From: Phallusia mammillata
Lineage: Eukaryota; Chordata; Ascidiacea; Phlebobranchia; Ascidiidae
Reading direction: 5' to 3'
DNA length: 64,000 nucleotides
Assembly (NCBI GenBank): GCA_003260075.1
Contig: QLIY01000399.1
Coordinates: forward strand, 62,001-126,000
In this document: positions 45,064 through 58,000 of the stretch, in pieces
Layout of the letters: the number at the start of each line of letters is the position of its first letter
Numbering within the stretch: the stretch's first letter is position 1
Translations under genes and position numbers: made by a program
The notes under the pieces: generated by a model
Databases searched by the model: none
What the model saw: the letters and a program-made list of their open reading frames with translations, nothing else
Told to the model about the DNA's origin: nothing

Positions 45064-45960
45064 GTAACGTCAATCAGAAACTGTATTTCGCAACGCATGT
45101 TTTTCATTGGATTTATTTGCTAAATAATGCATTGCATGACGCTGCAAGATAAAAGTCCAATCTACTTGTGTTGAAGCAAGTCTGTTGTATTACCAAAACA
45201 AAAAACGCACGTCTAAACACAACTTTCTAATTTGCAACTTTGATCAAAAGACCAAAGACGCAGACAATGTTTTACCAGTCCGTGTAAATATTGTGGTCAT
45301 TTTTTCAGAAGTTATGACGACACTTGCACTAATGACGTCACCCGAATGACATGAGGTGCAACCGTGCGTGAAGACATGACGTTGTACTCCAACCGACCAA
45401 TCGCATTTCACTGTGTCCGAGCTTCGCTACCTAATCTTTCGCCAGCCAAGCAATTCATTCCCCTGTCGCTGTCTCGCTTTCATTTCTCATATGTAAATAC
45501 CTCATGACTCTTATGACGCATCCTCAGGGACTGGAAGGAGTCAAAACCATTTTCTGGTGCAGCAAAATGTAATTTAATCATACATGGCCAATACATGCTT
45601 CAATTGCAACCTTTGTGCATTGACTGCAAACGGTGTTTCGATGATGTAGGTCAGCTAAAATAATATAAAATGGCAGTTGGTTTTGCTTGCAAATACCTTA
45701 TAGCAAGTGTGAGCTATTTGCCGTGACAAAAAGTTATAAAAAGTACAATTATGTCTTCCGAAAGAGGTCACTAGGACCCAACTGTCCTAACTATAAATAA
45801 GGCATGAAGAATTTGCCTCAACAATTCGTTTAATGTGTTTTTTACCAAACATTTATCCCAGCCAAAGAGGCACAAAACCAGAAAGGAGAAATAAAACTAC
45901 CCCAGGACATGTATGTTATGCGTTTTACTCGAATAAAGACTTTGCGGATGCGATACAGTA
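45064..45960 (+). terminator. 3' UTR and candidate polyadenylation signals of gene 1
   Basis: After the stop codon the first convincing AATAAA signals lie at 45890-45895 and 45932-45937, about 40 bp apart. Transcript ends shortly after one of them are expected. No coding potential is seen. Confidence 0.5.
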
Positions 45961-48900
45961 CTACACGTCTGTATTATTGGATTGCTCTATTTGCTAACAA
46001 TGGATAATTCTACGCCCAATACATGAATGGTTTATTATTTCCGTTATAGATGCTAGGCATGCGTAGTTCTGCTGGCACCATTTATTGTACAGTCGACATA
46101 ATTGAGCAATAATTGTTTTGTCACCAGCTGCTGTTCCTGTTTGTATCTAAGTTTAATTCCGAACTGCACCTCTGGTACTATGCAAACAGTTTGGGGATAA
46201 ATATAGTGTCGATTTCAACAACCCTATTTTTGGTATGAGCCGACAGCCTCGTTCTGTACGTATCTTGACATGGCATTGCGTGGGTGACGAGATGCCCTGA
46301 AAACAAAAGCTGCTGCCGTGCGCATTAGGCTATGGAGAAATGTTATACCCACCAGCCCACAGCACGCCTCAAATATTCAGGCTAGCGATGCGTGAAATTA
46401 AACTATCGTATCACGCGGTTTTAGGGAAAGGGTAATATCTAAAATAGTTTAGACATTCAGTGCTTTTGCTAAATTATTAGCTCATATAGAGCTGAAATAC
46501 CTAAAAACGGCTTTTACATCAATATGATTACACAAACATTCTTGTAAGTTACGAAAAACAGGTTACGCAAGTTTCCAGTAAGTCCTATTGCCGTAAGTAC
46601 TTAAGCAGTAATATCGTCGGTGATATCGGAAATGCAAACATGCTACAGCAAACAAGAGGTGAATAGTTGTGTCGACCTCGTAAACCTTTACCCTGTGTTG
46701 GTGGGTTGAACATTGCCCCCTTCCAAAGCCCAATCAGTTTTTTTCTGGTAAACATTTTAATTCTTCGAGTTTTTTTTAGCAAAGAATGAAGCAATTCAAG
46801 AAAACTTACAAAGCGAAAATGTACGAAATTTTTTAACACACAAATGCATTGTTAAACATATCTCTCCCGAGCCTAAAGTGAAGCCACTAAATAGGGCTAA
46901 AAAGATCCGATATATGGTGCTCAAGAATATCAATGTTTAATTTGAAGTGGGCAATTATGTATGCTTTTTTTCTTTAGAAACTAAAATACTCATGTTGTTT
47001 ACTGAGAAAGGCATTCAAATGAGGATGGATCTATACATGATTAGTGTTCCAGAAGGCAATTGTTTCGCCAGCGCTTTTGTTTTCTTTGCAGGCCTCTTTT
47101 AAAAACACTCTTCCTTCTTCTTGGGATCATAGATACATTGTGACGTGTGCATTTTTCAGTCCTGGTGCTTTATGCTTTCGCTTCCTGTTAGAAAAGATAA
47201 GGAGACGATTAATTACTGTTACATTGCTTTTCTAAGGGCTAGTAGCTTGTGCCTGGTTAAACTTTGAACTATTTTTGCAATGTGTTAAAGGTCGTGCTTT
47301 AGTTAATGCATTATGTGAAAGGCTGGTCTTGTGTTTGGAGCTGTAGCGGTTATTTTATGATTTGGTAAAATTTGAGGCCGAATAACCAATAAAATTATTT
47401 GTATTTTTGAACTATTGTGAACGCATGCTCGGTGTACTAAAGCGCATGCTAACATTTCACCAACCTTATGGCAAAAATGCCGGAAGGCTTAAATTCTTTG
47501 TGCCAAATACAATAATATATGATTTCTATAGTTTCAAAATTAAGTTTTTATTTGTTCTTGAACAAGCAGACTATAAGTCCAATAAATCAAGGTGTGCCTT
47601 AAGAATAAAAGAATGCGACATAGCTAACCAACTTTAAGTTAATTGGAAATAGATAAGCTTAACGCCCCATCTAGAAACCGACCAATACCAATCAGAATAA
47701 TGTGTGTGATTGCTTTATTACGGATGTATTTCAATGACTACAATATACTAGTCACCAAAAACGTTTTAATCTTGGCGCAATTAATTCCCAAGTTAAGATA
47801 TAGGCTATTATACCACCATAGTTCACACCACATCTTAACGCATTGTACACTTAAAGAAGGATTGTTAAACGCCGGATGATTAACGATCATATTTCCGTTT
47901 CTCCAGGTGGTACTATTGTATTGTTTCTCTGCGTTGGTCGTTGCTATTGTATTGTGTAGTAGGATCTCGTATTCTCATTAAACAGGCGCGATAGCAGTGT
48001 TACGAAATTAAGCCGAGACCAGGCCTTCGACTCTAAACGCCAGTGATTTCTCGATTTAAAATATATTTGATAGCGTTTCAAGAGAAACAAAAAGTAGGTT
48101 AGATTGATGTTGTGTTACCAGTTGAAGAGTTAATAAGTGTAGATGTGTGTGTACCTGTATACCATTAACGATTAAATTATTAGTCTTCCAGCAGTTTTAT
48201 TATAAACAACAATCAACGTTTCGACGTCCCATACATTGCATACAAGAGGCCTTGATTAGGATAATAGCACGCGTAGTTTTTGGCGATAATGCGACAATAA
48301 ACAAGCAGGGCATCAAAACTGTACTATAAACTGCAAACTGTACTACTACTGTAACTGTACTAAGTACTACATATCTGGCAAGACAATTTGTTACAAAGTT
48401 GCAACAAACCACACATAAAATATACTATAGTAGCACTGTTTTGTTTTTGCGTTTTTATATAATTTGCGGCCCTGTGTTCGATCAAGCTTAGAGGACTACA
48501 ACAATGTTTTCCAGTCTTTTCGATGTTGCATTGTTTGAATTGGTGACAAACAAATTACTTTGCGTCTTTAATGTTATGGGTGATGGCGTCGGTGTGGTTA
48601 ATGAACACCAGAGGCTACATTCGCAGTAAAGGTTATTTTGCAAATGTACTTTTTATTTGTAATTATATTACTTGTGGGTCTTCTTTCTCAGACGACAATT
48701 TTGTAGACTGCATCCAACATTTTTTTAGTTAGACAAGTGTTTCGGAAAATGTTCCTCGAATTGCATAGGGTTGTTTTCAGTCCGTGACCAAAGTCGACCC
48801 GTTTGCTTGATGCCGAATCAATTTCACCAAGTAATGAAAATTTCATAATATTCAACTTATTCGTTGACCGAACTTTTGACTGTCAACTATAATGGTTGTA

Positions 48901-50400
48901 ACATTAAAGTTTATGATCCAGTGCAAGGGATATGCCTTTTTTGAGGCATTTCACGTATTACAATCGTGATGTACATGCGCAGGCCCGCACGCACATGCAA
49001 TTTAAAAATATAACACGACAAAAAGGTTTAACAAATAAAGTGTTTTTTGTGTACGGTTTTGGTATAAAATATTCTGTTCCATATAAGCAAGTTATTCTCA
49101 ATATGGGCTTGCGCTGTCAGGCAATAATATAATAGCAACTGCGTGACGTATCGATTACTTTTTGCGAGAGAAGAGAAAGGTCATATCCTGCGGCGGACTC
49201 CCTGTTGGTGGTTGCGAAAATGCTATTCAGCATACCTCGTGTTTGAGGGTTCAAGCAAGGCTGTACTTCAACGCAAACAAAAAGTTCAGCATTGCATAGA
49301 AAAAAAAGGATGTGAAAGTAAATGTAGGCATGGCGTTATAAAATTTCGGTTTCGGTAAACTGTTATTGGCGTCCTGAAAACCATTTTTTCTCTGATATTA
49401 AACATCCTGGTTTCATATAGTCACGAATAACGACATGTACTATCTAAGGTTTTAATTTATAATGTCATTGTCTTCTTTAGTCACCCCATCAGTAATAGAA
49501 TACAAATCACAGAACTGAGCATTCTGTTTTCCTTTTGCAAATATTCAAACAAATGCCTGTGTTGGTTTTGAACATTGAATACCAACTTAATTGGGCTATT
49601 TGTATGCTTGGCCTAAAATGTAAACCGATTTGTGCAAAACACTTCTGTTCAAGGTGAGTCAACTTTTATTTGCCTACAGTTTTGCAGGCTGCACGCCACA
49701 CAGGATGTTGTTTGGCCAATAGCTTGTTGACCTAAGGCGTTGATGGTGCGAGCAGCGCAATGTAACCTGGTGTTTGCTAAGGTTAATGTTTAACTGTTGG
49801 AAGTATCCAGAGCCCTTTCTACGCTCGAAAAACGAACAAAGCAGTTTAGTTTGAGGCGTTTTTTCGCACGGTCGCTCAAGCGGTTCGTCCTTTTGTTACG
49901 CCTGGTCTAGATTTTGATGGCGTAACTTTCAGCCTGGAACGCAAGGCATTGCCAAGGCGAGTAGAGAAAGAAAGCGAGGCACACAAGGCTTATCAAGTCT
50001 GTTACGGTGTCGCATTTAAACTATTCGTCATTAGTTCATTTGCAGACGTTAATTTTGTCATTTTTGTTATTCGTTCCTCAGCGTCAATGTGCTTTTAAAC
50101 ATGTTTAGCTTATATTGTTGGCGTTTGGTTAACAAGTCCGTCTAGACTCTAGACATTGGGTTGGTTTTAGTAACATACTGTCAATATTAGATTAGCCGTG
50201 GTGAACAAGTAGGTTATAGGTATCATATTCATAGATACTAAAGAAAGGTAAGCTCGAACAAACTGAATTAAACCGGGTTAAAGTTTTTTGTGAACTAATA
50301 TACGGTCTTTGTGATTTGCAATAGTTCTCTGGTTTAGACAAAACATAGTATGTCGTATTATATTGTGTTTTGCTTGTAGATAATTTATTGTGCCTTACTT
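45961..50400. other. Intergenic region, no gene recognised
   Basis: Only short open frames without matching splice neighbours or recognisable protein motifs occur. No tRNA, rRNA or snRNA is evident. The regulatory sequence for gene 2 is presumably in the later part of this stretch and up to 51401, but no specific element is clear. Confidence 0.55.
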
Positions 50401-50469
50401 TTTTGTCAACAGATCATTAGACTTGTTTTCAAAACAATATTTTGCAGTCAGTTTTAGGGCTATCAAATG

Positions 50470-50518
50470 TAGGCCACTGAAGTACTGCAAATTTCGAGGA
50501 CAGAACAAAACTAATGGT
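50470..50518 (+). other. Possible 5' leader exon of gene 2 (weak)
   Basis: ACAAAACTAATG is followed by a strong donor, GTAAGT. Splicing to the acceptor at 51400-51401 would put this ATG directly in frame in front of ATGCTGTCG. The upstream limit is not visible. This is speculative. Confidence 0.25.
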
Positions 50519-51401
50519 AAGTAAACCAAAATATCTCATAACTTATAACACCGACATGAAAAACAAACTCCTAACAACAGTAACCAAGTCGTTGCCTCGT
50601 AAAGTACAAACTGTCTCCCAAACCGAACACAAAGAACGGTTTAGGCTTTGTTCGACAAACAGGTTCTGAGTATCATATTTCTTGTCCAGTGTTTGTCTGA
50701 TTGAATAATACCGTGTTGGGTTTTCTTGCACAGAAAAGAAGAACAAAGTTTGGAATGTTATCGCGCCCCTCGTCAACCTATACACGTTGCTGTGTCCTTT
50801 GAAAGCAAAGCACGCTAAACCATGAAAAGCAAGGAGGTAGGATTGTTAGACAAACAATATACGTTATATCCATGATTGATTTAGGTTTAACTTGTGTTCA
50901 TAGTGTTTAATAAGAAAGGTAATTTGTGAAAGTTGTTTATTTTGTGAAGATTCAGCACTTTTCTTTGCATAAGCAACATCGAAAGTAAACTATTTCACTT
51001 TAGCTGCACAAACACATTGATTGCATCAGACAAACCAGGAATCCGTGAATTTTTTTTCCAAATTGTAGACTATATTCATTTCGCTTCGATCAAAAGGCCG
51101 GTTCAAGTATTGCTTATCATACGATTTCGATGTTTCGACGTTCTGAAACGCTGTGGGTAAAAATTTAATTTCATGGTTCATTCAGCATTGCAATCAACTT
51201 ACCGTGATATTCGATAGATGCAGCTAATGTCGGAGAGGTTATTTTGATATTTTTACTTATTTCAATACAAATGCTGAAAGCAAAATTATGTTTCCACCTG
51301 ACCTATTTTGCCTTAAACGTTGCCTACCAATCTGTATTCGAAATATGGACGGTGTGCACGCTGTGCATTTTGCAGTAAGGCCACGTCATTCTATTTTACA
51401 G

Positions 51402-54400
51402 ATGCTGTCGAACGATTCAATTGAGCGTTTTGACAAAGACAAATGCGACAGAGATCATGATGTTGGCTACACGTCGTGTGCTGGATATCGGCTGCCTTCG
51501 TACATTCGCAATGAGTCGGCTAATATACCTTTACGCATAGTTCAGGATGTAAGTACCAACTGAATAAGTTAAAGTTTTTACAAGATAACATTGTTGCATG
51601 AAAGGTAAGAACACGCTGTTTAAACAATGTGCTAGGTACAAAATATAACTGTTTATCTTAACTACAAATGGTTTAGCTTTCAAAGCAAGCAAATAAACAT
51701 AGTATTTGTTATTAGTAATAGTGTAGTGCTCATCTCAAGCCTTGCGTTTTTCATCTGCGGGTTCGCAACACACAGGGTGCTTTCTGATTGGTAGAGACAA
51801 GCTGCTTCCTCTCCGTTTCTAAATAGGCTTGCCGTTTTTCACCGCTGGCTTGGCTAACGCGTCACCTTTTTCAGACGAACGGTACAAAACAGTTTCGCTC
51901 GTAATGAAAACTGCCAGCAGCACAGGCGCTCTTGTACTTTCAATTAGTTATGATTTTGCGTGCAGCAATCTTAATCAGATTGTGTTGTTACGATTAGCAG
52001 TTGCCAGCATATGAACCCGATTGCAACGTAGTTTCCTGAAGTTGCGCAAGCCTCAGGCAAGGCGATTTATTGCCTGGTAAGGCCACGCGGAAACAAACAA
52101 TAAACCCGCAACGCACAGTGCACGAGCGCACACACACACACCTCATCAAACAATGCTTTTCCAAAGATATAAACGCAGTGGTGATCTGCCGTTACTGCTA
52201 GCTATTCAGTGCATGACTTTATTTCCTGTTGTTATGTTGGCTTATGCCAGTCCGTGCTATTAAATAGGTTGTTGTTTTGTCAGAGCGCGTGTATGTGTCT
52301 GGGAGATTGCGCAACGCGACCCAAGCGCTTCGCATGCTTGTGCTTTTAGATAAGAATAGCCTCTTGTTGATTAACGTTCTGATAGGCTGGATTGCTTGAA
52401 TAGTTTGCATCGCAGGCTCTTAACACAAGTGCGCATTGTGCATTGGCTCGGCAAGACAGCGAAACCGCCTTGCAACCTTTTATGGTAAAGTACAGCTGAG
52501 TAAAGGGATTTTTAGATAGCCAGCATTAGCATGCTGAAGTACAGTATAGGTTTAACTCAAAGGTTAGCTAACAATTTAGGCAACATAACCTAGCTGTATT
52601 GTATGTATAAAACCACTGTAACTTGACCCGCTAAGGTAGCTTAAAACTGAAACCAAAAGTGAACAATTGTTGTGAATATGGTATGGTTTCAGTTTGGCTA
52701 GTTGTAGACGTAAACCCACAGAGTGAGATTAGTAACACGCTGCAGCTATGATTGGTGCTCACTCGGGCGTTAATTGTGTGGGCGCGCATTTCCTGTCTGC
52801 TGCGCACTTATAGTTTAGGTGGCTTCGTGTGCTGGCCTTTTTGCTTGTTGGTAGTTAACTGTGTTTGTTTTGTGTTAGTTATTCGACATTGTTGGTACCA
52901 GATGTGTTAACTAGGCAGTTGTTGGTGTAATTTTGAGGGTTTAGGTTCTAAATACATTGTATTGGAGTTTACTTAAACTTGATTACCTTGCATCTACAAT
53001 TTTAATTAAGGGTCCCCTTCCCTGAAGGGGACACATATTGTTTTTGTCTATATTTTTGTTTCGTCTAACGCGGATTTGTTCCCACGTTTTGGTCAAGAAA
53101 GAATGGTTCAAACTTTTTTAAATTTACACATATTATAGATTTTGGTCTAAAGATGGTCCATGTGAATTTTGACCCCGTTTGATTCCTCAGTTCACCCACA
53201 ACCCCCCAAAACGTGAAATTTTCAAAACGGCTATACTTGCTAAAGTACTTCATTTAGGAGTTATATGCTTTGTTGTTTGGTGCAATATAAGGTATTTCAA
53301 AGAATTTTGTACCTTAAAAAAAGATTTACCCATTTTCACCCCTTAAACCCCAAAATATTCGTTTCTGTCTAACGCTGGTTTATTAAATGCGTTTGGTCAA
53401 AAAAGAGTGCTTTAAATTTATTCAAATTTGCACAGATGTTAGTTATTGTTCCGAATTTGATCCTCCTGAAGTTTGACCCCAAACGACCCAGCGGTTCACC
53501 CACAGGCCCCCAAAACGAAAAAAATTAAAAACGGCTGTACTGACCCAAGTACATAATCTGAGGGTTTCATGCTTTGTTGGTTGGTGCAATGTAAGCTATT
53601 CTAAAGAATTTTGTAACTTTTTATTGGATTCACCCATTTTTACCCCTTAAACCCCAAAATAATAAGTTTTAGGCTAGAAATACAAGCCCTAATGTGCTGA
53701 AATGTTAAACAATTGTTTGCAGTAGGTTATTCGTTTAGTATTTAAAAATTTGCCTTAATCGGCCAAATAGTTACTTTTACCGCCCATAACATGTGTACAC
53801 TGTCAGTCAGATAGAAGCCTCAACTCTCAAGGTAGTAATTTGTTTACGATTAAGGCGGGTGAATGCAGCGGGAGTGCTCAGCTTGACGCCCGGAAGGACG
53901 TTTTACTAGACAGTCGTGTTGGTGATTAGATATCAGCTGTTTTTGTGCAGCTATGCTATGTCGTTTTATTAAGTTATCAACCACATTTTTAGTTTTGGAA
54001 AATTGTGTTTAAAAACTTAAACGACAATATCAAGGTCTAAGCATGAGATTAAATTGAAAGTATTTTTCCTGTTCTTATTTACTGTTTTTGTAATCATATG
54101 ACAGTAATGATGCAAAAAGAATACGGACAAAACTTTTAAAGTTGGGTTAAGGCTAAAGTTGGTTAAGTTTTTCCTTAAGAATCTAGAAATAACCAGAATG
54201 TTTGTTTACCACAAATCCGTACAAACGCGCGTGTGGGGACCCATTCGTTTTTGCTTGCAAAAACAATCATATGATGTGTATAATCAATTAAACATCAATC
54301 AAATGATGTGTATAATAAATTGGTAAATATCTAACAATGATTGTGCCCTATTTTTACTGTTACCAAATCGCATATGCATATGTGTGGGGACCCATTAGAT

Positions 54401-55025
54401 TATGCTTGCAGAAACAATTATGTTATAAAGTGCCAGGAAAAAGATAGGGACCCAATGAAATGTAGGTGCCAAATATATATCCATTGTAAACATAGTAAAT
54501 GGTATATGTGATACATCGTTAAATATGATGTAGTATATATAAACTGGCAATATATAGGAAAACCACTATTCTTGTTAATACATATGGTCGCTATAGAATC
54601 TGTTTGTTTTTTCATCGGTTGGTTGTTAAGAATCAAAATGCTTGGACTAAGTATTTCAATAGGTAGTTGACTCTGATAATTTAGTAAAGTTATTTATAAA
54701 TTTGTTTTTGTTTTTTTTAAAAACCATGCATATTTTTGTCTCTCAGAAATTGTTTTGGCGTTTAGGCAAGTTTGCATTGGTTACAGTTGAATGAATGTAA
54801 CCAGGCCTTACAATGCAGGCGATGTTTCCGAAGTTATCAATACCAGTGGTTGAAGAAATCGTCCAACATCATATTGGCATTCATACCATGCATCCGAAGG
54901 AAGTCGAATCACTTAATGCCTGGCTTGAAATGAAATCTAAAAAGGGATTAGATTCTGGTAAATTTCGCAAGAAATATCCAACGCTTGAGGAAAATGACAA
55001 AGGATGTTATGGAAAAGCTCTTGGG
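51402..55025 (+). CDS. Gene 2, N-terminal exons (51402-51548, 54819-55025)
   Basis: Exon 1 begins exactly at an ATG behind CTATTTTACAG and reads MLSNDSIERFDKDKCDRDHD, then GYRLPSYIRNESANIPLRIVQD to a GTAAGT donor. Exon 2 reads AMFPKLSIPVVEEIVQHHIG...HPKEVESLNAWLEMKSKKG...KFRKKYPTLEEND...YGKALG, also phase 0/0. These about 118 residues have mixed hydrophobic and charged residues like a folded domain, in contrast to the disordered sequence that follows. The chosen start is the first in-frame ATG after the acceptor; further upstream coding sequence is possible but would need another exon. Confidence 0.75.
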
Positions 55026-58000
55026 GTAAGTTGTATGTTAGGTTATCAATGTTTGTTCAGAAAGGTGTAACAAAACATTTGCGTGCAATTGGTAAAAACT
55101 TACTCTAAAAAATTTAAGTCATGTTTAAATTTTTAAATTATGTTTACTTTGGTCACATGTTATTTCAAAAAATATTACAAGTTTTTATCATGTTTTCCGA
55201 ATATTTAAACAGTAATTTTTTTCGAATGTGAAATGTTTTGGTTGTTAAAAAATAGTCTCGTTTGTTTAGCAACATATTTAAGTTCTTGACCACAAATATT
55301 ACAATGAATTTGAATTATTCACTAAGTCAATAATGTAATTCAAATCAACAAAATCAAACGCAGGATAAAAACCGCTATTTGTTCAGGCTTATCATCGAAA
55401 AATTGTGCTGGATGCAAGCTCACCAGAAGCATCAAAGTATTCTAACAAACACAATGCCAATAAAATTTTGCCTGATGAACACAAAAACGATTGCACGAAA
55501 GAGGAACCAATCGCGAACGGTAAAAAGCAAATAGTGGGTGTTGTTAACTATCCAAGTTCGTGTAGTGGAGAGTCACGCGAGTCTACGCCAAATATTGCAG
55601 CAAAGAATTGTAACACAACACAATGCAGAAAAGATTCATGTACAATTGTTAAAAAGAATGTGGATCCAAATCCGCGGACCAAATTGTCTACGAATAAACG
55701 AAAACAATCGTCTGACTCGAGGGATTCTCGAACACGGACGCGAAAGTACAGCAGATCAAGGTCAAGGTCATACCTTTCCAGCAGTGTCAGTCGTTCACGT
55801 AGTCAAAGCAAAACCAAACGACTTGTGAGATATTCGTCCCAATCCAGTGAATATTCTTCAAGATCCAGAAGTCGCAGAAGGTCGCGGTCAAGGCGAAGAA
55901 GTCGCTCACGGAGCTCATCAAAATCACACAGACTTGCCAGATCAAGAAGAAGCTCCCGTAACAGTTACAGAACTTACAACGGTTCGGCAAATCGTTCTTC
56001 GTCTAACTCTAGCCGTCGGCACAGATCAACCAGTTCCTGTTCATCTGGAAAAGAATCTACTGACCACATGGGACGGAACGGATTCTACATTGCTAACAGT
56101 GACGATAATGAAAACGAATCAAGTCCTGCGTACTGGGTTCTTAATTATCAAAACAAGCTGCAATCTAAAAATCGTAAAAGCAAAGATTGTAAAAAAGCTC
56201 AGAAAAAGAAAAATATATCAGATTCTAGTTCCGAGCAGGACCAAAGTTCCCAAAGAACCTCAAATCGTCACAAAACCACTGTAAAGAAACAAAAAAAGAA
56301 ACGGAGGAAGGACTCAAGTGATCGAAGCTCATCTAGTGAAGACAATTTGAGATCAAACACTCGGAGATCAAAGAGCAAGACCAAAAACAAGAAGCAAGAT
56401 TCGGATAACAGTCTCTCCAGCGACTCTAACCAAAGTGTTTGTAAAGACAAAAGAAGAACAAGAAAGAAAAAAGACAAAAAAAAAAGTCGTGACAAACAAC
56501 ATACGAGCGAAACGGAATCAGAGAAAAGCAATAATAAAACCGTTGAAAAACATGATTCAAATGATAGTTCTAATTCTGATCGACCAGTGTTAAATGAAAA
56601 GAAGTGCAAAGGCAACCCAGCAGAAGTTAGCAAACTCACTAATGAACTGAGTCGAACAAATTTACAAAACGATAAGGCCCCTCAGTCCACGGTGATAAAA
56701 GATGCAAAGCAGGAAAACGAACTGTCGGAATTTTTCGGCCCAGAACCCCCGGTGAAACAACACGTGGTAAGGAGGTTTACTAAGCTTTCTCCGGAGCATT
56801 TCGCTAGCGATTCGAAACCGTCCGTTTCAGATACTTGTTCCTCAGAATCGAGCTTAACACATGACTTAACGTCGAGCGAGGATGAATCAACTCTGAATCT
56901 GTTTCGTGGATTTCGCAGAAAAGTTGTTGAGAGTTCAGAGAGCCAAGATGAACAAAAAGTTAAAAAGGATTCTCACAATTCCACTACATCGTCTAAAACA
57001 ATAGCTTGTCCTCAAGGGGTGGACCAAAACAACAATCTTAGTTATCAAGCTGCTTATCCAATGGGTCCTCAGCCGTACGAGTTTGTCAACATGCCAATCT
57101 TGTATGCACCCTGGATGGTATATCCCGGTTTAAATGCTACGCAGAACCCCATTCCACAAACAATGGCAATGTTACCCAATGTGCCCTCTAACTGGCCTCA
57201 AAATATGCCGTCTTCGGTATCAGAGAATGTCAATAATAACAACACGATAGTTGCTGAAGGAGCTACTGAGGGCATAAGTGCAGAGAGTTATAATAATGTT
57301 TTGCCTACCGTTTCTGAACTTGTTGTGGAACAACAAAGAAACTTGAATCAATCTGTAGGTGTTCAAGCAGACACAAGCACCAAAGAAACATACAAAAACG
57401 AAAACGCATTCCCAGAACATACAAAACACTCTTCTAATTTCTCTGATGAATCAAACAACGTTAAATTGTCTTCAACAAACAAATACTACCATAACAAGTT
57501 TAATTCTATTGTTGATCAGTTTGCTCGTGAATGTGTACGTTTTGACCAAGTGCTTCCATCTGATGTATCTAACTTGAAGTTACGGGGAACAGCAAATTCG
57601 GTTGACTTCTTGCGCATGGAACGGGCTCAGACGCTTTGGAAAAATCAGAAAACGTATCGACAAACATATAACCGACATCCTGATAGAGTCAACAAGCCAA
57701 CATTTACCTCTAGGCACAAAAAAGAAGCATTTGAAGAAAGATCAAACACTAGAAGCAATCCGTATCAGAAATACTCAAAGCCAGATTCCTACAAGGCAAA
57801 CGGCAACAACGAAAACGATGAGATTCCAGACAAGACAATTCAAGATCTGTCGAAGTTGATATCTATAATCCGAAAAAAGGCGGACACTGCAAGTGAAAAT
57901 GAGGATAAAGATTCAAAGGTGAGGATAAACCACTATTCGTTGGAAGATATAAGTGACTGTTCGTTTGAGTTTAGCGATGACGAAGGTGAGAATGTTGAGC

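Noticed and set aside
45333..45340. Perfect CRE-type palindrome TGACGTCA
   Set aside because: It lies in the 3' UTR of gene 1, an 8-bp site can occur by chance, and nothing else supports a promoter here.
47407..49358. Several 60-78 residue open frames in the intergenic region
   Set aside because: No splice partners, no recognisable motifs, and composition like the surrounding AT-rich DNA.
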